Positions 1 through 6,308 of a DNA stretch of 26,168 bases are shown in pieces; position 1 is the stretch's first letter, and each line of letters begins with the position of its first letter. Below the pieces are notes generated by a model that worked only from the letters and a program-made list of their open reading frames with translations, was not told the origin of the DNA and searched no databases. Position numbers and translations under genes: made by a program. The DNA comes from a virus. Location: IMG/VR virus record IMGVR_UViG_3300006315_000014, positions 1 to 26,168 of that record, one strand, 5' to 3'.

Positions 1-2
1 AA

Positions 3-239
3 GTAGCAAGATATATAAGAATACCTATTGAAAGAAAAGAATACGAAGAATATGTAGAGACAAGAGATTTGGTAGACTTGGCCGGTAGAATTGAAAGGGG
101 TGAACCACATGAAGTTAATCCTAACTATGGTGGACAAGGATATACATATCTTTATCCTGAAACAAAAGATTTAGGTAGATTAAAAGTAACCCCTGTAGAA
201 GATACATGGAAATTAGAATGGGAGAATCTTCATGGCTGA
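3..239 (+). CDS. C-terminal part of an unknown protein (5' truncated)
   Basis: An open frame enters from the left edge and ends at TGA 237-239, giving 78 residues of the C-terminus. I do not recognise the family. The visible part is hydrophilic and charged, with many Glu, Arg and Tyr, and it ends in a Trp/Glu-rich stretch (DTWKLEWENLHG). No membrane segment or metal motif is visible. Its stop overlaps the start of the downstream nuclease gene by eight bases (ATGGCTGA), which argues that it is a genuine upstream member of the same transcription unit. Its start lies outside the window. Confidence 0.6.
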   Translation, partial: VARYIRIPIERKEYEEYVETRDLVDLAGRIERGEPHEVNPNYGGQGYTYLYPETKDLGRLKVTPVEDTWKLEWENLHG

Positions 240-732
240 ATATAAAAATGACGAACCTTGTGAATTTGTATATAGAGTTGAAACAGTTTCGAAAGTAGTA
301 GATGGAGATACATTAGATTGTGTCTTTGATTTGGGGTTTGATGTTATGGGTAAATTTCGTGTGAGATTGTTAGGTATAGATACACCCGAATCTAGGACAA
401 GAGATCTAGAAGAAAAATTCTATGGTTTAAAATCTAAGGAAGCTCTCAAGTCATGGGTACATTGGGCAATCATGTCAGATAGAGATGATATTGATATACA
501 GATTAGATGTCCAGAAGCAGACAGTAGAGGAAAGTTTGGAAGAATACTAGGAGAGATCTGGATTAATTGTACTTCAGAAGGTGAACATAGTGGATGGACA
601 AACATAAATAAATGGATGTGTGAGAATGGTCACGCAGTGGGATATCATGGACAAAATAAAGATGATGTTCAAGATGCTCACATGGCTAATAGAAAATTAC
701 TGAATGAGCAAGGAATAGTATATAAAGGATAA
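232..732 (+). CDS. Staphylococcal nuclease-like (thermonuclease/SNase family) protein
   Basis: A 166-residue predicted calcium-dependent phosphodiesterase of the SNase fold that would cut DNA or RNA. The family signature is intact: VVDGDT (residues 22-27) supplies the Asp equivalents of the Ca2+ site, and VRLLGIDTPES (44-54) carries Arg45 and Glu53, spaced exactly like Arg35 and Glu43 of staphylococcal nuclease. GKFGRILGEIW (100-110) carries Arg104, the likely counterpart of Arg87. All key catalytic positions are present, so activity is expected. There is no signal peptide, so it should act in the host cytoplasm; host DNA or RNA turnover is a guess. The start overlaps the previous stop by eight bases and the stop is one base from the next ATG, so it is operonic. 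Confidence 0.88.
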   Translation: MAEYKNDEPCEFVYRVETVSKVVDGDTLDCVFDLGFDVMGKFRVRLLGIDTPESRTRDLEEKFYGLKSKEALKSWVHWAIMSDRDDIDIQIRCPEADSRGKFGRILGEIWINCTSEGEHSGWTNINKWMCENGHAVGYHGQNKDDVQDAHMANRKLLNEQGIVYKG

Positions 733-733
733 T

Positions 734-1003
734 ATGGCAAATCACATTGAATCTATAGAAGTAAGAAAAAGACGAGCACAATGGGCAAGGATTTCTTTAT
801 CTTGGGCTGTCGTTGGAACATTTTTAATATTATTATATTTGTTGTTTTTTTCTGATGCTGTTGCAGATAATCACATGCAACTGATAAACATTCTGGTAGG
901 AGCCTACGTGGCTGTGCTAGCGAAGTCAACCGATTTCTGGTTCAAGGAGAAAGACGATCCTGAAACTAAGGAAGGGGAAGAGGCATTAGCAAATGGGCAT
1001 TAA
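734..1003 (+). CDS. Small two-helix membrane protein (holin-like?)
   Basis: An 89-residue protein with a basic N-terminus (VRKRRAQWAR, residues 10-19), a hydrophobic segment at about 20-40, a short loop, a second hydrophobic segment at about 49-65, and a very acidic, charged tail (about 70-86). This is an inner-membrane protein topology. Size, two membrane spans and a charged C-terminus are features of many holins and of small phage membrane proteins with other roles. No lysis enzyme is visible in this window, so a holin role is a guess only. It starts one base after the nuclease stop and overlaps the start of the next gene by 11 bases. Confidence 0.75.
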   Translation: MANHIESIEVRKRRAQWARISLSWAVVGTFLILLYLLFFSDAVADNHMQLINILVGAYVAVLAKSTDFWFKEKDDPETKEGEEALANGH

Positions 1004-1217
1004 AATGAATAACTCTATGGTCTTCATGGAGAATATTGAGAACTTGGTTCAACAAACTAAGATGACCTATATAGATGCTGTTATGCATTACTGTGAAGAA
1101 AATAAATTAGAACCTGAAACCGCCGGTAAAATGATCGGTGGTAAACTAAAACAAAATATTCAGGAGGAAGCAGAAGACCTTCATCTTATTGAGAGGACTT
1201 CTAAACTTCCACTATAA
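993..1217 (+). CDS. 33: Late-promoter transcription coactivator (gp33-like)
   Basis: A 74-residue acidic helical protein resembling the phage late-transcription coactivator family (T4 gp33). The core around TYIDAVMHYCEEN (about 25-37), then LEPETAGKMIGGKLKQNI and EEAEDL, has the helix pattern of that family. In T4, gp33 binds the RNA polymerase beta flap and couples it to the sliding clamp and gp55 sigma to fire TATAAATA late promoters. It lies directly upstream of gp32, and in T4 genes 33 and 32 are also close together. The first ATG (993) overlaps the previous gene; ATG 1005 is an alternative start and would give a 70-residue protein. Identification is by pattern and context, without alignment. 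Confidence 0.72.
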   Translation: MGIKMNNSMVFMENIENLVQQTKMTYIDAVMHYCEENKLEPETAGKMIGGKLKQNIQEEAEDLHLIERTSKLPL

Positions 1218-1222
1218 CATAC

Positions 1223-1250
1223 TTGACAAATAAGGAAAGTGTGTTATAAT
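1223..1250 (+). promoter_or_regulatory. Sigma70-type promoter upstream of gp32 (TTGACA-16-TATAAT, extended -10)
   Basis: TTGACA at 1223-1228 and TATAAT at 1245-1250 are both perfect consensus hexamers with a 16-base spacer. TG at 1242-1243, one base before the -10, makes it an extended -10 element. Transcription would start near 1257 and give a leader of about 66 bases. This means gp32 can be read early by unmodified host polymerase, independent of the late TATAAATA system. Confidence 0.85.
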
Positions 1251-1256
1251 ATAATT

Positions 1257-1322
1257 ATATGTAAGTGAAATAAATCGCAATACAATTAATACAACGCTAT
1301 ACGAATAATACGAAAGGAAAAT
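1257..1322 (+). promoter_or_regulatory. gp32 leader with four ATAC(A/G)A repeats; candidate autogenous operator
   Basis: The leader is A/T-rich with no evident strong hairpin. The hexamers ATACAA (1280-1285), ATACAA (1289-1294), ATACGA (1299-1304) and ATACGA (1308-1313) recur at 9, 10 and 9 base spacing and run straight into the Shine-Dalgarno AAAGGA (1313-1318) before ATG 1323. In T4, gp32 represses its own translation by cooperative binding to an unstructured, repeat-bearing A/U-rich leader. The same role here is inferred from the layout. Confidence 0.45.
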
Positions 1323-2228
1323 ATGTCGTTTGCAGATATGAAGAAAAAACGTGGAGATAAACTCCAATCCCTCCTAAAAGAAACCGCAAAAATTAATACC
1401 CCAACCAGAGGTCAAGGTGATGATGATCGTTTCTGGCGTCCAGAATTGGACAAGTCTGGAAATGGTATGGCAGTAGTTCGATTCCTGCCCGCACCTGATG
1501 GTGAAGACTTGCCGTGGGCAAGAACTTGGAATCATGGATTTCAAGGTCCAGGTGGATGGTATATCGAAAACTCTTTAACTACTCTTGGTCAGAAAGATCC
1601 AGTAAGTGAATATAATTCACAACTTTGGAATTCTGGTATTGAGGCAAACAAAGAGATTGCTCGTAAACAGAAACGTAGGTTGACTTACATTTCTAATGTT
1701 TACGTTATCAAAGATCCTGCCAATCCTCAGAACGAAGGTACTATTCGTTTGTATAAGTTTGGTAAGAAGATTTGGGATAAACTCAATGATAAGATGAATC
1801 CTCAATTTGAAGATGAGACTCCAGTAAATCCATTTGATTTATGGGAAGGTTGTAATTTCAAAATCAAGATTCGTAAGTTAGATGGTTTTTCTAATTACGA
1901 TAAGAGTGAATTTGAGAATGCTTCACCTCTTGATGAAGATGAAGCCAAGATGGAAGAAATCTGGAAGGGTGAACATTCTTTGGAAGAGTTTACAGATCAG
2001 AAGAACTTCAAGTCTTATGCAGAATTGAAAGAGAAGATGGAACGTGTTTTAGGTCTTTCAACAGGAACTAACGAGGTTTCCTCTGATGTACCTTTTGATG
2101 GTGGTAAACCTATGACTGCCGCTCAAGCAGCTGTCACACCACCTGAAACTGCAACACCTGTTGTAGCAGAAACTGCAGGAGATTCAGATGAATATTCTTA
2201 CTTTGCAAAATTAGCTGAGCAAGATTAA
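1323..2228 (+). CDS. 32: Single-stranded DNA-binding protein gp32
   Basis: A 301-residue homologue of T4 gp32 (also 301), the cooperative ssDNA-binding protein of replication, recombination and repair. Residues 1-20 are basic (MKKKR at 6-10) like the T4 cooperativity region. The core shows conserved gp32 segments: NGMAVVRFLP (47-56), WNHGF (69-73), GGWYIENS (77-84), VIKDPANPQNEGTIR, FGKKIWDKLND and GFSNYDKSEF. The C-terminus is short and only moderately acidic. In T4, zinc is held by one His and three Cys; here His71 remains but all three Cys positions are replaced (around Ser84, Val94 and Ser95), so the zinc site is lost. ATG 1323 has a good Shine-Dalgarno and its own promoter. Confidence 0.95.
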   Translation: MSFADMKKKRGDKLQSLLKETAKINTPTRGQGDDDRFWRPELDKSGNGMAVVRFLPAPDGEDLPWARTWNHGFQGPGGWYIENSLTTLGQKDPVSEYNSQLWNSGIEANKEIARKQKRRLTYISNVYVIKDPANPQNEGTIRLYKFGKKIWDKLNDKMNPQFEDETPVNPFDLWEGCNFKIKIRKLDGFSNYDKSEFENASPLDEDEAKMEEIWKGEHSLEEFTDQKNFKSYAELKEKMERVLGLSTGTNEVSSDVPFDGGKPMTAAQAAVTPPETATPVVAETAGDSDEYSYFAKLAEQD

Positions 2229-2368
2229 TGTCAAATGAAAATAGTACTATGTATGGATTTTGGTTTTGTGTAATAGTTTTATTACTTAGTGTTGCTTGTT
2301 GGGGAACACCTGATTTAGTCGATGCTTGGATATACTATTTGTCAGATGGATTTTATAAATCATTGTAA
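2228..2368 (+). CDS. 46-residue single-span membrane protein
   Basis: A short gene starting with the ATG that overlaps the gp32 stop (TAATG at 2226-2230), so it is translationally coupled to gp32. It encodes a polar start (MSNENSTMYG), one hydrophobic segment at about residues 11-28 (FWFCVIVLLLSVACW), then GTPDLVDAWIYYLSDG and a short tail. I recall similar tiny proteins with a 'TPDL-DA' segment after gp32 in marine T4-like phages, but cannot verify this. Its stop overlaps by nine bases the 3' end of the convergent tape measure gene. Function unknown. Confidence 0.6.
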   Translation: MSNENSTMYGFWFCVIVLLLSVACWGTPDLVDAWIYYLSDGFYKSL

Positions 2369-4126
2369 TCGAGATGAGGCATCTCCATTGTCTGTTTTGA
2401 TTGATGAACCGCCAATGACAGTAGAACCTGATGTGTTAACTTGACTTGTATTATTAGTTTGAATAATTAATGGTCTGCCAGTAGCAGCGGCTTGAGCTGT
2501 TTGGACTTGTAATTGGGCTAACATTTGACCACTTACAAGTCCTTCTGTTGCAGCAGAGAATTCTTTTAGTTTGGCCATATCAGTAGCACCTAGAAACTTA
2601 TCAAGACTATCTCCTATCTTTTCTAGATTATCACTATCGAAAGCATCAAATGCATTTGCAAGTGCTGTAACTCCCATACCTGCTTGAGATAGTCCCGGCC
2701 CAATCGCGGCGAACTTCTGAAACTTTTCTACGGGGTCTTTATCTCCCCCAATCCAACTAGAGAAGGCATCACCTAATGCAGAGACTGCACCGCCACCCCC
2801 AAACGCCGCTAATCCAATACCTAATTTTTTAATTCCATCACCTACCATACCAAAGTTAGTTGCATCTATTGCACCAAATTTACTAACAGATTCTGCAACA
2901 GATTCTAATCCTCCTCCTTCAACTTTGAGTAGATCTGCTAATTTACCACCAACTCCAAAAACTCCTAATCCTATACCAACTGCTGTCATACCATCACCAA
3001 CCGATTTAAGATTTCCAGGCTCAATGTTAGCAAACTTTAAAACTGAGTTAGCAATTTTTTCAAGTGTTTCTGCGGATGGCATAAATGCACCAGCTATGGC
3101 CGCACCAGCAGAAAAGAGTACAAGTGCACCTGCCATTGCTGTTAATCCGGCAGCAACCGCTAACATATTTCCAGCAGGAAGAGCTGTTAGTCTTTCAACT
3201 CCTTCAACGATTTTATCTATTATTCCTATTATTGCATCACCAATAGTTTTAATAACTTTTGATATACCATCAAATATAGATGTAAGGATTTTATCAACAT
3301 TTTCCATAACGGCTATTATGACATCACCTACCTTTTGAATTATCGCACTAATTTCTTGAAGTGCAATACCAACAGTATCTAAAACTTTTTGAATAGTTGC
3401 ATTGAAGACGGGATCGGTAATAATATCTTTCAGTACTTTAAATATATCTACAACGATTGGATGTAATGCTTCAATTACTATTGCTATTCCTGTAAAGAAA
3501 TCTTTAATAAACGGCCCCATATTTTTGACCATGTTACCAAATCCCTCTAAAACTTTTTGAAGGATAGTTCCAATTGCTTCACCAAGTGCTAGGATTATTC
3601 CAGTAATTATTTTCAATGCTTTACCTTCACCGGCAATCATTTCGAATACTTTAAATGCGGCGGCTAGTCCTGCAGCAAATATTGGAAGTGTAAGGGACAT
3701 AACAGTTACACCTACTAATATCATTGGATTAGCAAAAGCGGCAAGACCTCTTGCAAGACCTTTTAGGAAACCTTCAATACCTTTTCCCATTTTACTCATA
3801 CTTTTGCCCATGGCGCCAACAGGATTCATTATAGCTTTACCCATCCTAGAGAAGAAACCACCAGCCTTTTTTTCTTCTTTTGCTCCATCTGGTATATCAC
3901 CTTCTTCATCCGTACCTTTTATTCTGGCTTGTTCTCTTAAGGCTTCAGCATTTGCTTTGTGGATTTTAGTTTGTAAATTGAATATTTTATTGAGGGCTTT
4001 GAGAGTTTTGTTGGCTACAATAAGATCTTCATCTTGTCCGGCTTTTATATCGGTTGCGTGAGTATCATTCGCAGTCTGATTCGCCGATAATTTATCGATT
4101 ACGTCTTGTAGTGAGGCTGCAGCCAT
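2360..4126 (-). CDS. 29: Tail tape measure / baseplate hub length-determining protein (gp29-like)
   Basis: A 588-residue protein (T4 gp29 has 590). It begins with a charged helical region (1-90), then a Gly/Lys/Met-rich stretch (90-125), several long hydrophobic segments (about 127-160, 171-190, 211-238), amphipathic helices to about 310, and a Gly/Ala-rich repeat region (about 320-500). The tail end is polar (Thr/Ser/Asn). This composition is typical of tape measure proteins, which fill the tail tube, set its length and are ejected with the DNA. Three diverged tandem repeats of 52-55 residues begin near 364, 416 and 471 (KF-x-x-I...VGDG...GIGL...FG-x-GG). It sits directly after the gp26/gp51 chaperone-like pair, the classic tape measure position. 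Start ATG at 4126 follows AAGGA. The gp29 name rests on size, composition and context. Confidence 0.75.
   Translation of the reverse strand: MAAASLQDVIDKLSANQTANDTHATDIKAGQDEDLIVANKTLKALNKIFNLQTKIHKANAEALREQARIKGTDEEGDIPDGAKEEKKAGGFFSRMGKAIMNPVGAMGKSMSKMGKGIEGFLKGLARGLAAFANPMILVGVTVMSLTLPIFAAGLAAAFKVFEMIAGEGKALKIITGIILALGEAIGTILQKVLEGFGNMVKNMGPFIKDFFTGIAIVIEALHPIVVDIFKVLKDIITDPVFNATIQKVLDTVGIALQEISAIIQKVGDVIIAVMENVDKILTSIFDGISKVIKTIGDAIIGIIDKIVEGVERLTALPAGNMLAVAAGLTAMAGALVLFSAGAAIAGAFMPSAETLEKIANSVLKFANIEPGNLKSVGDGMTAVGIGLGVFGVGGKLADLLKVEGGGLESVAESVSKFGAIDATNFGMVGDGIKKLGIGLAAFGGGGAVSALGDAFSSWIGGDKDPVEKFQKFAAIGPGLSQAGMGVTALANAFDAFDSDNLEKIGDSLDKFLGATDMAKLKEFSAATEGLVSGQMLAQLQVQTAQAAATGRPLIIQTNNTSQVNTSGSTVIGGSSIKTDNGDASSRLQ
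2371..2385. terminator. Weak hairpin at the convergent gene junction
   Basis: GAGATG (2371-2376) and CATCTC (2380-2385) form a perfect six-base stem with a three-base loop, just after the rightward stop (2368) and inside the last codons of the leftward gene. No U-run follows directly on either strand, so it is at best a weak terminator and may be a coding coincidence. Confidence 0.25.
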
Positions 4127-4134
4127 TTTATTCC

Positions 4135-4329
4135 TTACTTATATTTTGCGTTTTCGCGTTGGATTCTATCATTCTCTTCTTTAATCCAATTTTGTAATAA
4201 CATTACATATACTTGTCTTTCAAACGGCATCATATTTTCTAATTCCGTTAGACTCCACTTGTGATGCTGAATCATAGCGAAATTTGTTTGAAAATGGTTC
4301 GCCAGGGAATCGTGACTCAGCCCTATCCG
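4135..4329 (-). CDS. 51: gp51-like hub assembly segment, read by -1 frameshift from gp26 (alternative ATG at 4275)
   Basis: A 64-residue frame ending at TAA 4137-4135, nine bases before the tape measure ATG. From ATG 4275 it would encode only 46 residues (MIQHHKWSLTELENMMPFER...), but the protein-like sequence extends upstream of that ATG (IGLSHDSLANHFQTNFA), and there is no Shine-Dalgarno before ATG 4275. In this frame there is no ATG between the upstream TGA (4341-4339) and 4275. The frame joins gp26 exactly through the T-TTT-TTC heptamer at 4335-4329, giving a predicted fusion of 308 residues. The C-terminus is highly charged and helical. The gp51 label (baseplate hub assembly catalyst) comes from recollection of similarly placed short proteins in cyanophages and from context, not from alignment. 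Confidence 0.6.
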   Translation of the reverse strand, partial: RIGLSHDSLANHFQTNFAMIQHHKWSLTELENMMPFERQVYVMLLQNWIKEENDRIQRENAKYK

Positions 4330-5060
4330 AAAAAAGAGTCAACACCCGATAATACTAAAGGTTTTAACTTCTTACACTTAGGACATATCCAATTTATTTC
4401 ATGTTCTAATCTTGGCATTGTTTCGAAGAATTCTCTTATTTTACTAAATTGTCCAGAACTAAGAGATTCAACAAAATCATCTAATTCCTTTTTAGTGGAA
4501 TCTTTTCCTTTGTAAATTTCATCACCATCCCAGATATAATCAATACACTCAGAAATTAATTTAAAAACATTATCAGCAGATATATTTTCCCCCGCTGTAG
4601 CATATTTATTTACTAGGTCGAGATTTGGATATCTTAATTTTAATCCAATATCTTTAGTAATTTTTACTTCAGGAGATCCTTGTTTTGAAGTATCTACCTT
4701 TATATCATCAATATTAATATCTACATCACAAAGATCATCTTCTTCAGATTCTTTACAACATTTAAACTCTTCTGGTCTTGGAACTTTTACTGTTATATTT
4801 TCACCAACAGATTTTCCCCTAAGATGTAAAAAGAAATATTCAATATCAAAAGGTGCAAGGTCTTTAGTGTTTATTTTTCCTTCTGCACATGCTTCAATAA
4901 TATCTACCATCGCTTTAGTCATTGATGTATCAGAACCACTTTCTAATGCCATCAATAAGGCCTTTTCTTCTTTTACGAGAAAAGGTCTAAATTTAACCTT
5001 TTGTCCAGTAGATGGAATTTTCAATTCATAAGTTGGTGTTACCACTTTTGGTAATGCCAT
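4323..5060 (-). CDS. 26: Baseplate hub subunit gp26 (T4 baseplate protein family)
   Basis: A 245-residue member of the T4 gp26 baseplate family. The N-terminal signature YELKIPSTGQKVKFRPFLVK (11-30), followed by EEKALLMALES, is characteristic. The region around 68-80 (LAPFDIEYFFLHL) is also typical. Cysteines at 101, 102 and 111 and a C-terminal pair CPKC (226-229) could form a split zinc site. In T4 gp26 is needed for hub assembly; the position just upstream of the tape measure gene suggests a tail-assembly-chaperone-like role. ATG 5060 has AGGAG upstream on the minus strand, 27 bases after the preceding gene. The end of the gene carries a candidate -1 slippery site leading into the gp51-like frame. 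Confidence 0.85.
   Translation of the reverse strand: MALPKVVTPTYELKIPSTGQKVKFRPFLVKEEKALLMALESGSDTSMTKAMVDIIEACAEGKINTKDLAPFDIEYFFLHLRGKSVGENITVKVPRPEEFKCCKESEEDDLCDVDINIDDIKVDTSKQGSPEVKITKDIGLKLRYPNLDLVNKYATAGENISADNVFKLISECIDYIWDGDEIYKGKDSTKKELDDFVESLSSGQFSKIREFFETMPRLEHEINWICPKCKKLKPLVLSGVDSFFG
4329..4335 (-). promoter_or_regulatory. Candidate -1 programmed frameshift site (T TTT TTC)
   Basis: On the minus strand the last gp26 codons read TCT TTT TTC GGA TAG. The heptamer T-TTT-TTC matches the X-XXY-YYZ rule in the gp26 frame. A -1 slip continues as CGG ATA GGG CTG into the gp51-like frame. That frame is closed by TGA at 4341-4339 and gp26 is closed by TAG at 4325-4323, so any shift must occur in a short window that contains this heptamer. 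A weak downstream stem (AGGG with CCCT) is possible, but no strong stimulatory structure is evident. Confidence 0.65.
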
Positions 5061-5087
5061 AATATTCTCCTATAATATAATAATTAT

Positions 5088-5669
5088 TTAATTATGTAGT
5101 TCCCATTTTTTGTATACTATATCTACAGTAAAATCTAATAGTTCAGAATTTTCCCATCCTAGTTCTATAGCACTCATTCCTTTAGGCCAAGCATCTACTA
5201 ATTCAACTTTATGTTTAGGCTGTGTCGCTTCACGTTGTGTTCCGTCATAAACTGAAATATTAATACTACCTTTGTACTTATCATAATATTGCATATTATA
5301 ACCTCTTGTATTTTGTATATGCTCTAACCAATTATACCAAAATTTTCTACATTGCCATTTATCTGTTTCTAGAAAGGTAATTGATATACCTTCAGTTGTA
5401 GTTTCATAAGGAACTTCCATAGCATATTTACCGCCATATCTAAAGTTTGTTGTTCCAAAAGTTCTACTAGGAAAACTTACTGTCTTAACGAGAAATTCTA
5501 TATTTGCAGGATCTATTTCATCACTTCCGTCTGCGGCAGTAATAGATGTTGGAGGTGTAACTTCAACATGATATCTATTTCTCTTTGCAAAATCTCCTTT
5601 GGCGCCTACTCGGCTTATAAATTCACTTATTCCGAATTCTGAATATGGTGGATTTCCTGCGCTGGCCAT
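5088..5669 (-). CDS. Tail tube family protein (gp19-like; possibly the gp54 tube initiator)
   Basis: A 193-residue protein with the pattern of the T4 gp19 tail tube family: GDFAKRNRYHVEV near residues 25-37, a 'FLVKTVSFPSR' strand pair (59-69), a central GISITFLETDKWQCRKFWYNW helix region split over 94-114, and the C-terminal signature DAWPKGMSAIELGWENSE followed by a final strand ending KKWE. T4 gp19 ends with a closely similar WP...ELQLDW...YWE pattern. T4-like phages carry several tube-fold proteins (gp19, gp54, gp48). Because this gene lies among hub-assembly genes and not next to a sheath gene, the gp54 initiator role is possible, but the main tube protein cannot be excluded. Its start overlaps the preceding stop (TAATG). 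Confidence 0.78.
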   Translation of the reverse strand: MASAGNPPYSEFGISEFISRVGAKGDFAKRNRYHVEVTPPTSITAADGSDEIDPANIEFLVKTVSFPSRTFGTTNFRYGGKYAMEVPYETTTEGISITFLETDKWQCRKFWYNWLEHIQNTRGYNMQYYDKYKGSINISVYDGTQREATQPKHKVELVDAWPKGMSAIELGWENSELLDFTVDIVYKKWELHN

Positions 5670-6301
5670 TAAAACCTTTCTCGGCTATGTTTCCACACTG
5701 CCTCATTGTTTACACTCTGTGTTTGTGATCGAAATCTTTCAACAGGTAAAAATAGTGCTGATTCCCACTCATTAGCACTAACTTGAATAAATTGTGATTT
5801 AACGAAACCATTTAAATATCGATGTATAGTTGGTCTTGCTCTTTTAACTCTGCCACTCATATATCCTTTTAACATACTATACGTTAATCTTAATTTGGTG
5901 GTATCATCATAATTTTGATTATTCGAAAATTCTTTAAGTTGATCCATTAATATTGCCCTATCTTTTGGAGCAAGATAATGGAAATTTAAACCAAGAAATC
6001 CGTCAGGATATAAGTCAACAGGAAAAACTAAGGGAAATGTATCATACCAGGGAAGAGTCTTTTTATGTTTAGGATTATAATAAAAAAAATACATATTTCC
6101 TAGATATGCTTGTGGGGAATATTCTTTATGTCTAGCCAGAATACTTTCTGGAGTTTCGTTAGTAAATTTACCCCTTAGACCCGCTACCCCATAATTTTCA
6201 ATAAGTGAACGAAACCAATTAATTGCCGCTTTTGCTTGGGCAGTAACATTGGAAGTTCCAACTGCATCCTTTAATTTTTCTAAATAAGTTTGTTCGGCCA
6301 T
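5669..6301 (-). CDS. 2: DNA end protector-like protein (gp2 candidate)
   Basis: A 210-residue soluble protein with an N-terminal helical region (1-60) and a distinctive middle block: YLGNMYFFYYNP (66-77), then TLPWYDTFPLVFPVDLYPDG (about 82-101), then LGLNFHYL. A basic segment follows (YMSGRVKRARPTIHRYL). I recognise this block from marine T4-like phage proteins annotated as DNA end protector (gp2), which sits in the portal region and shields packaged DNA ends from RecBCD. In T4 gene 2 adjoins gene 4, and here it lies seven bases after gp4, which supports the call. It overlaps the start of the next gene by one base. No clear Shine-Dalgarno is visible. Recognition is from memory, so the name is moderately secure. 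Confidence 0.55.
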   Translation of the reverse strand: MAEQTYLEKLKDAVGTSNVTAQAKAAINWFRSLIENYGVAGLRGKFTNETPESILARHKEYSPQAYLGNMYFFYYNPKHKKTLPWYDTFPLVFPVDLYPDGFLGLNFHYLAPKDRAILMDQLKEFSNNQNYDDTTKLRLTYSMLKGYMSGRVKRARPTIHRYLNGFVKSQFIQVSANEWESALFLPVERFRSQTQSVNNEAVWKHSRERF

Positions 6302-6308
6302 AATATAA

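Noticed and set aside
2925-4061. Plus-strand open frames of 137 and 85 codons
   Set aside because: They lie antisense to the tape measure gene; their Pro/Ala/Ser-rich translations mirror its Gly/Ala codons and no start signal is evident.
4261-4515. Plus-strand 84-codon open frame
   Set aside because: It is antisense to the gp26/gp51 junction and shows no Shine-Dalgarno or recognisable protein pattern.
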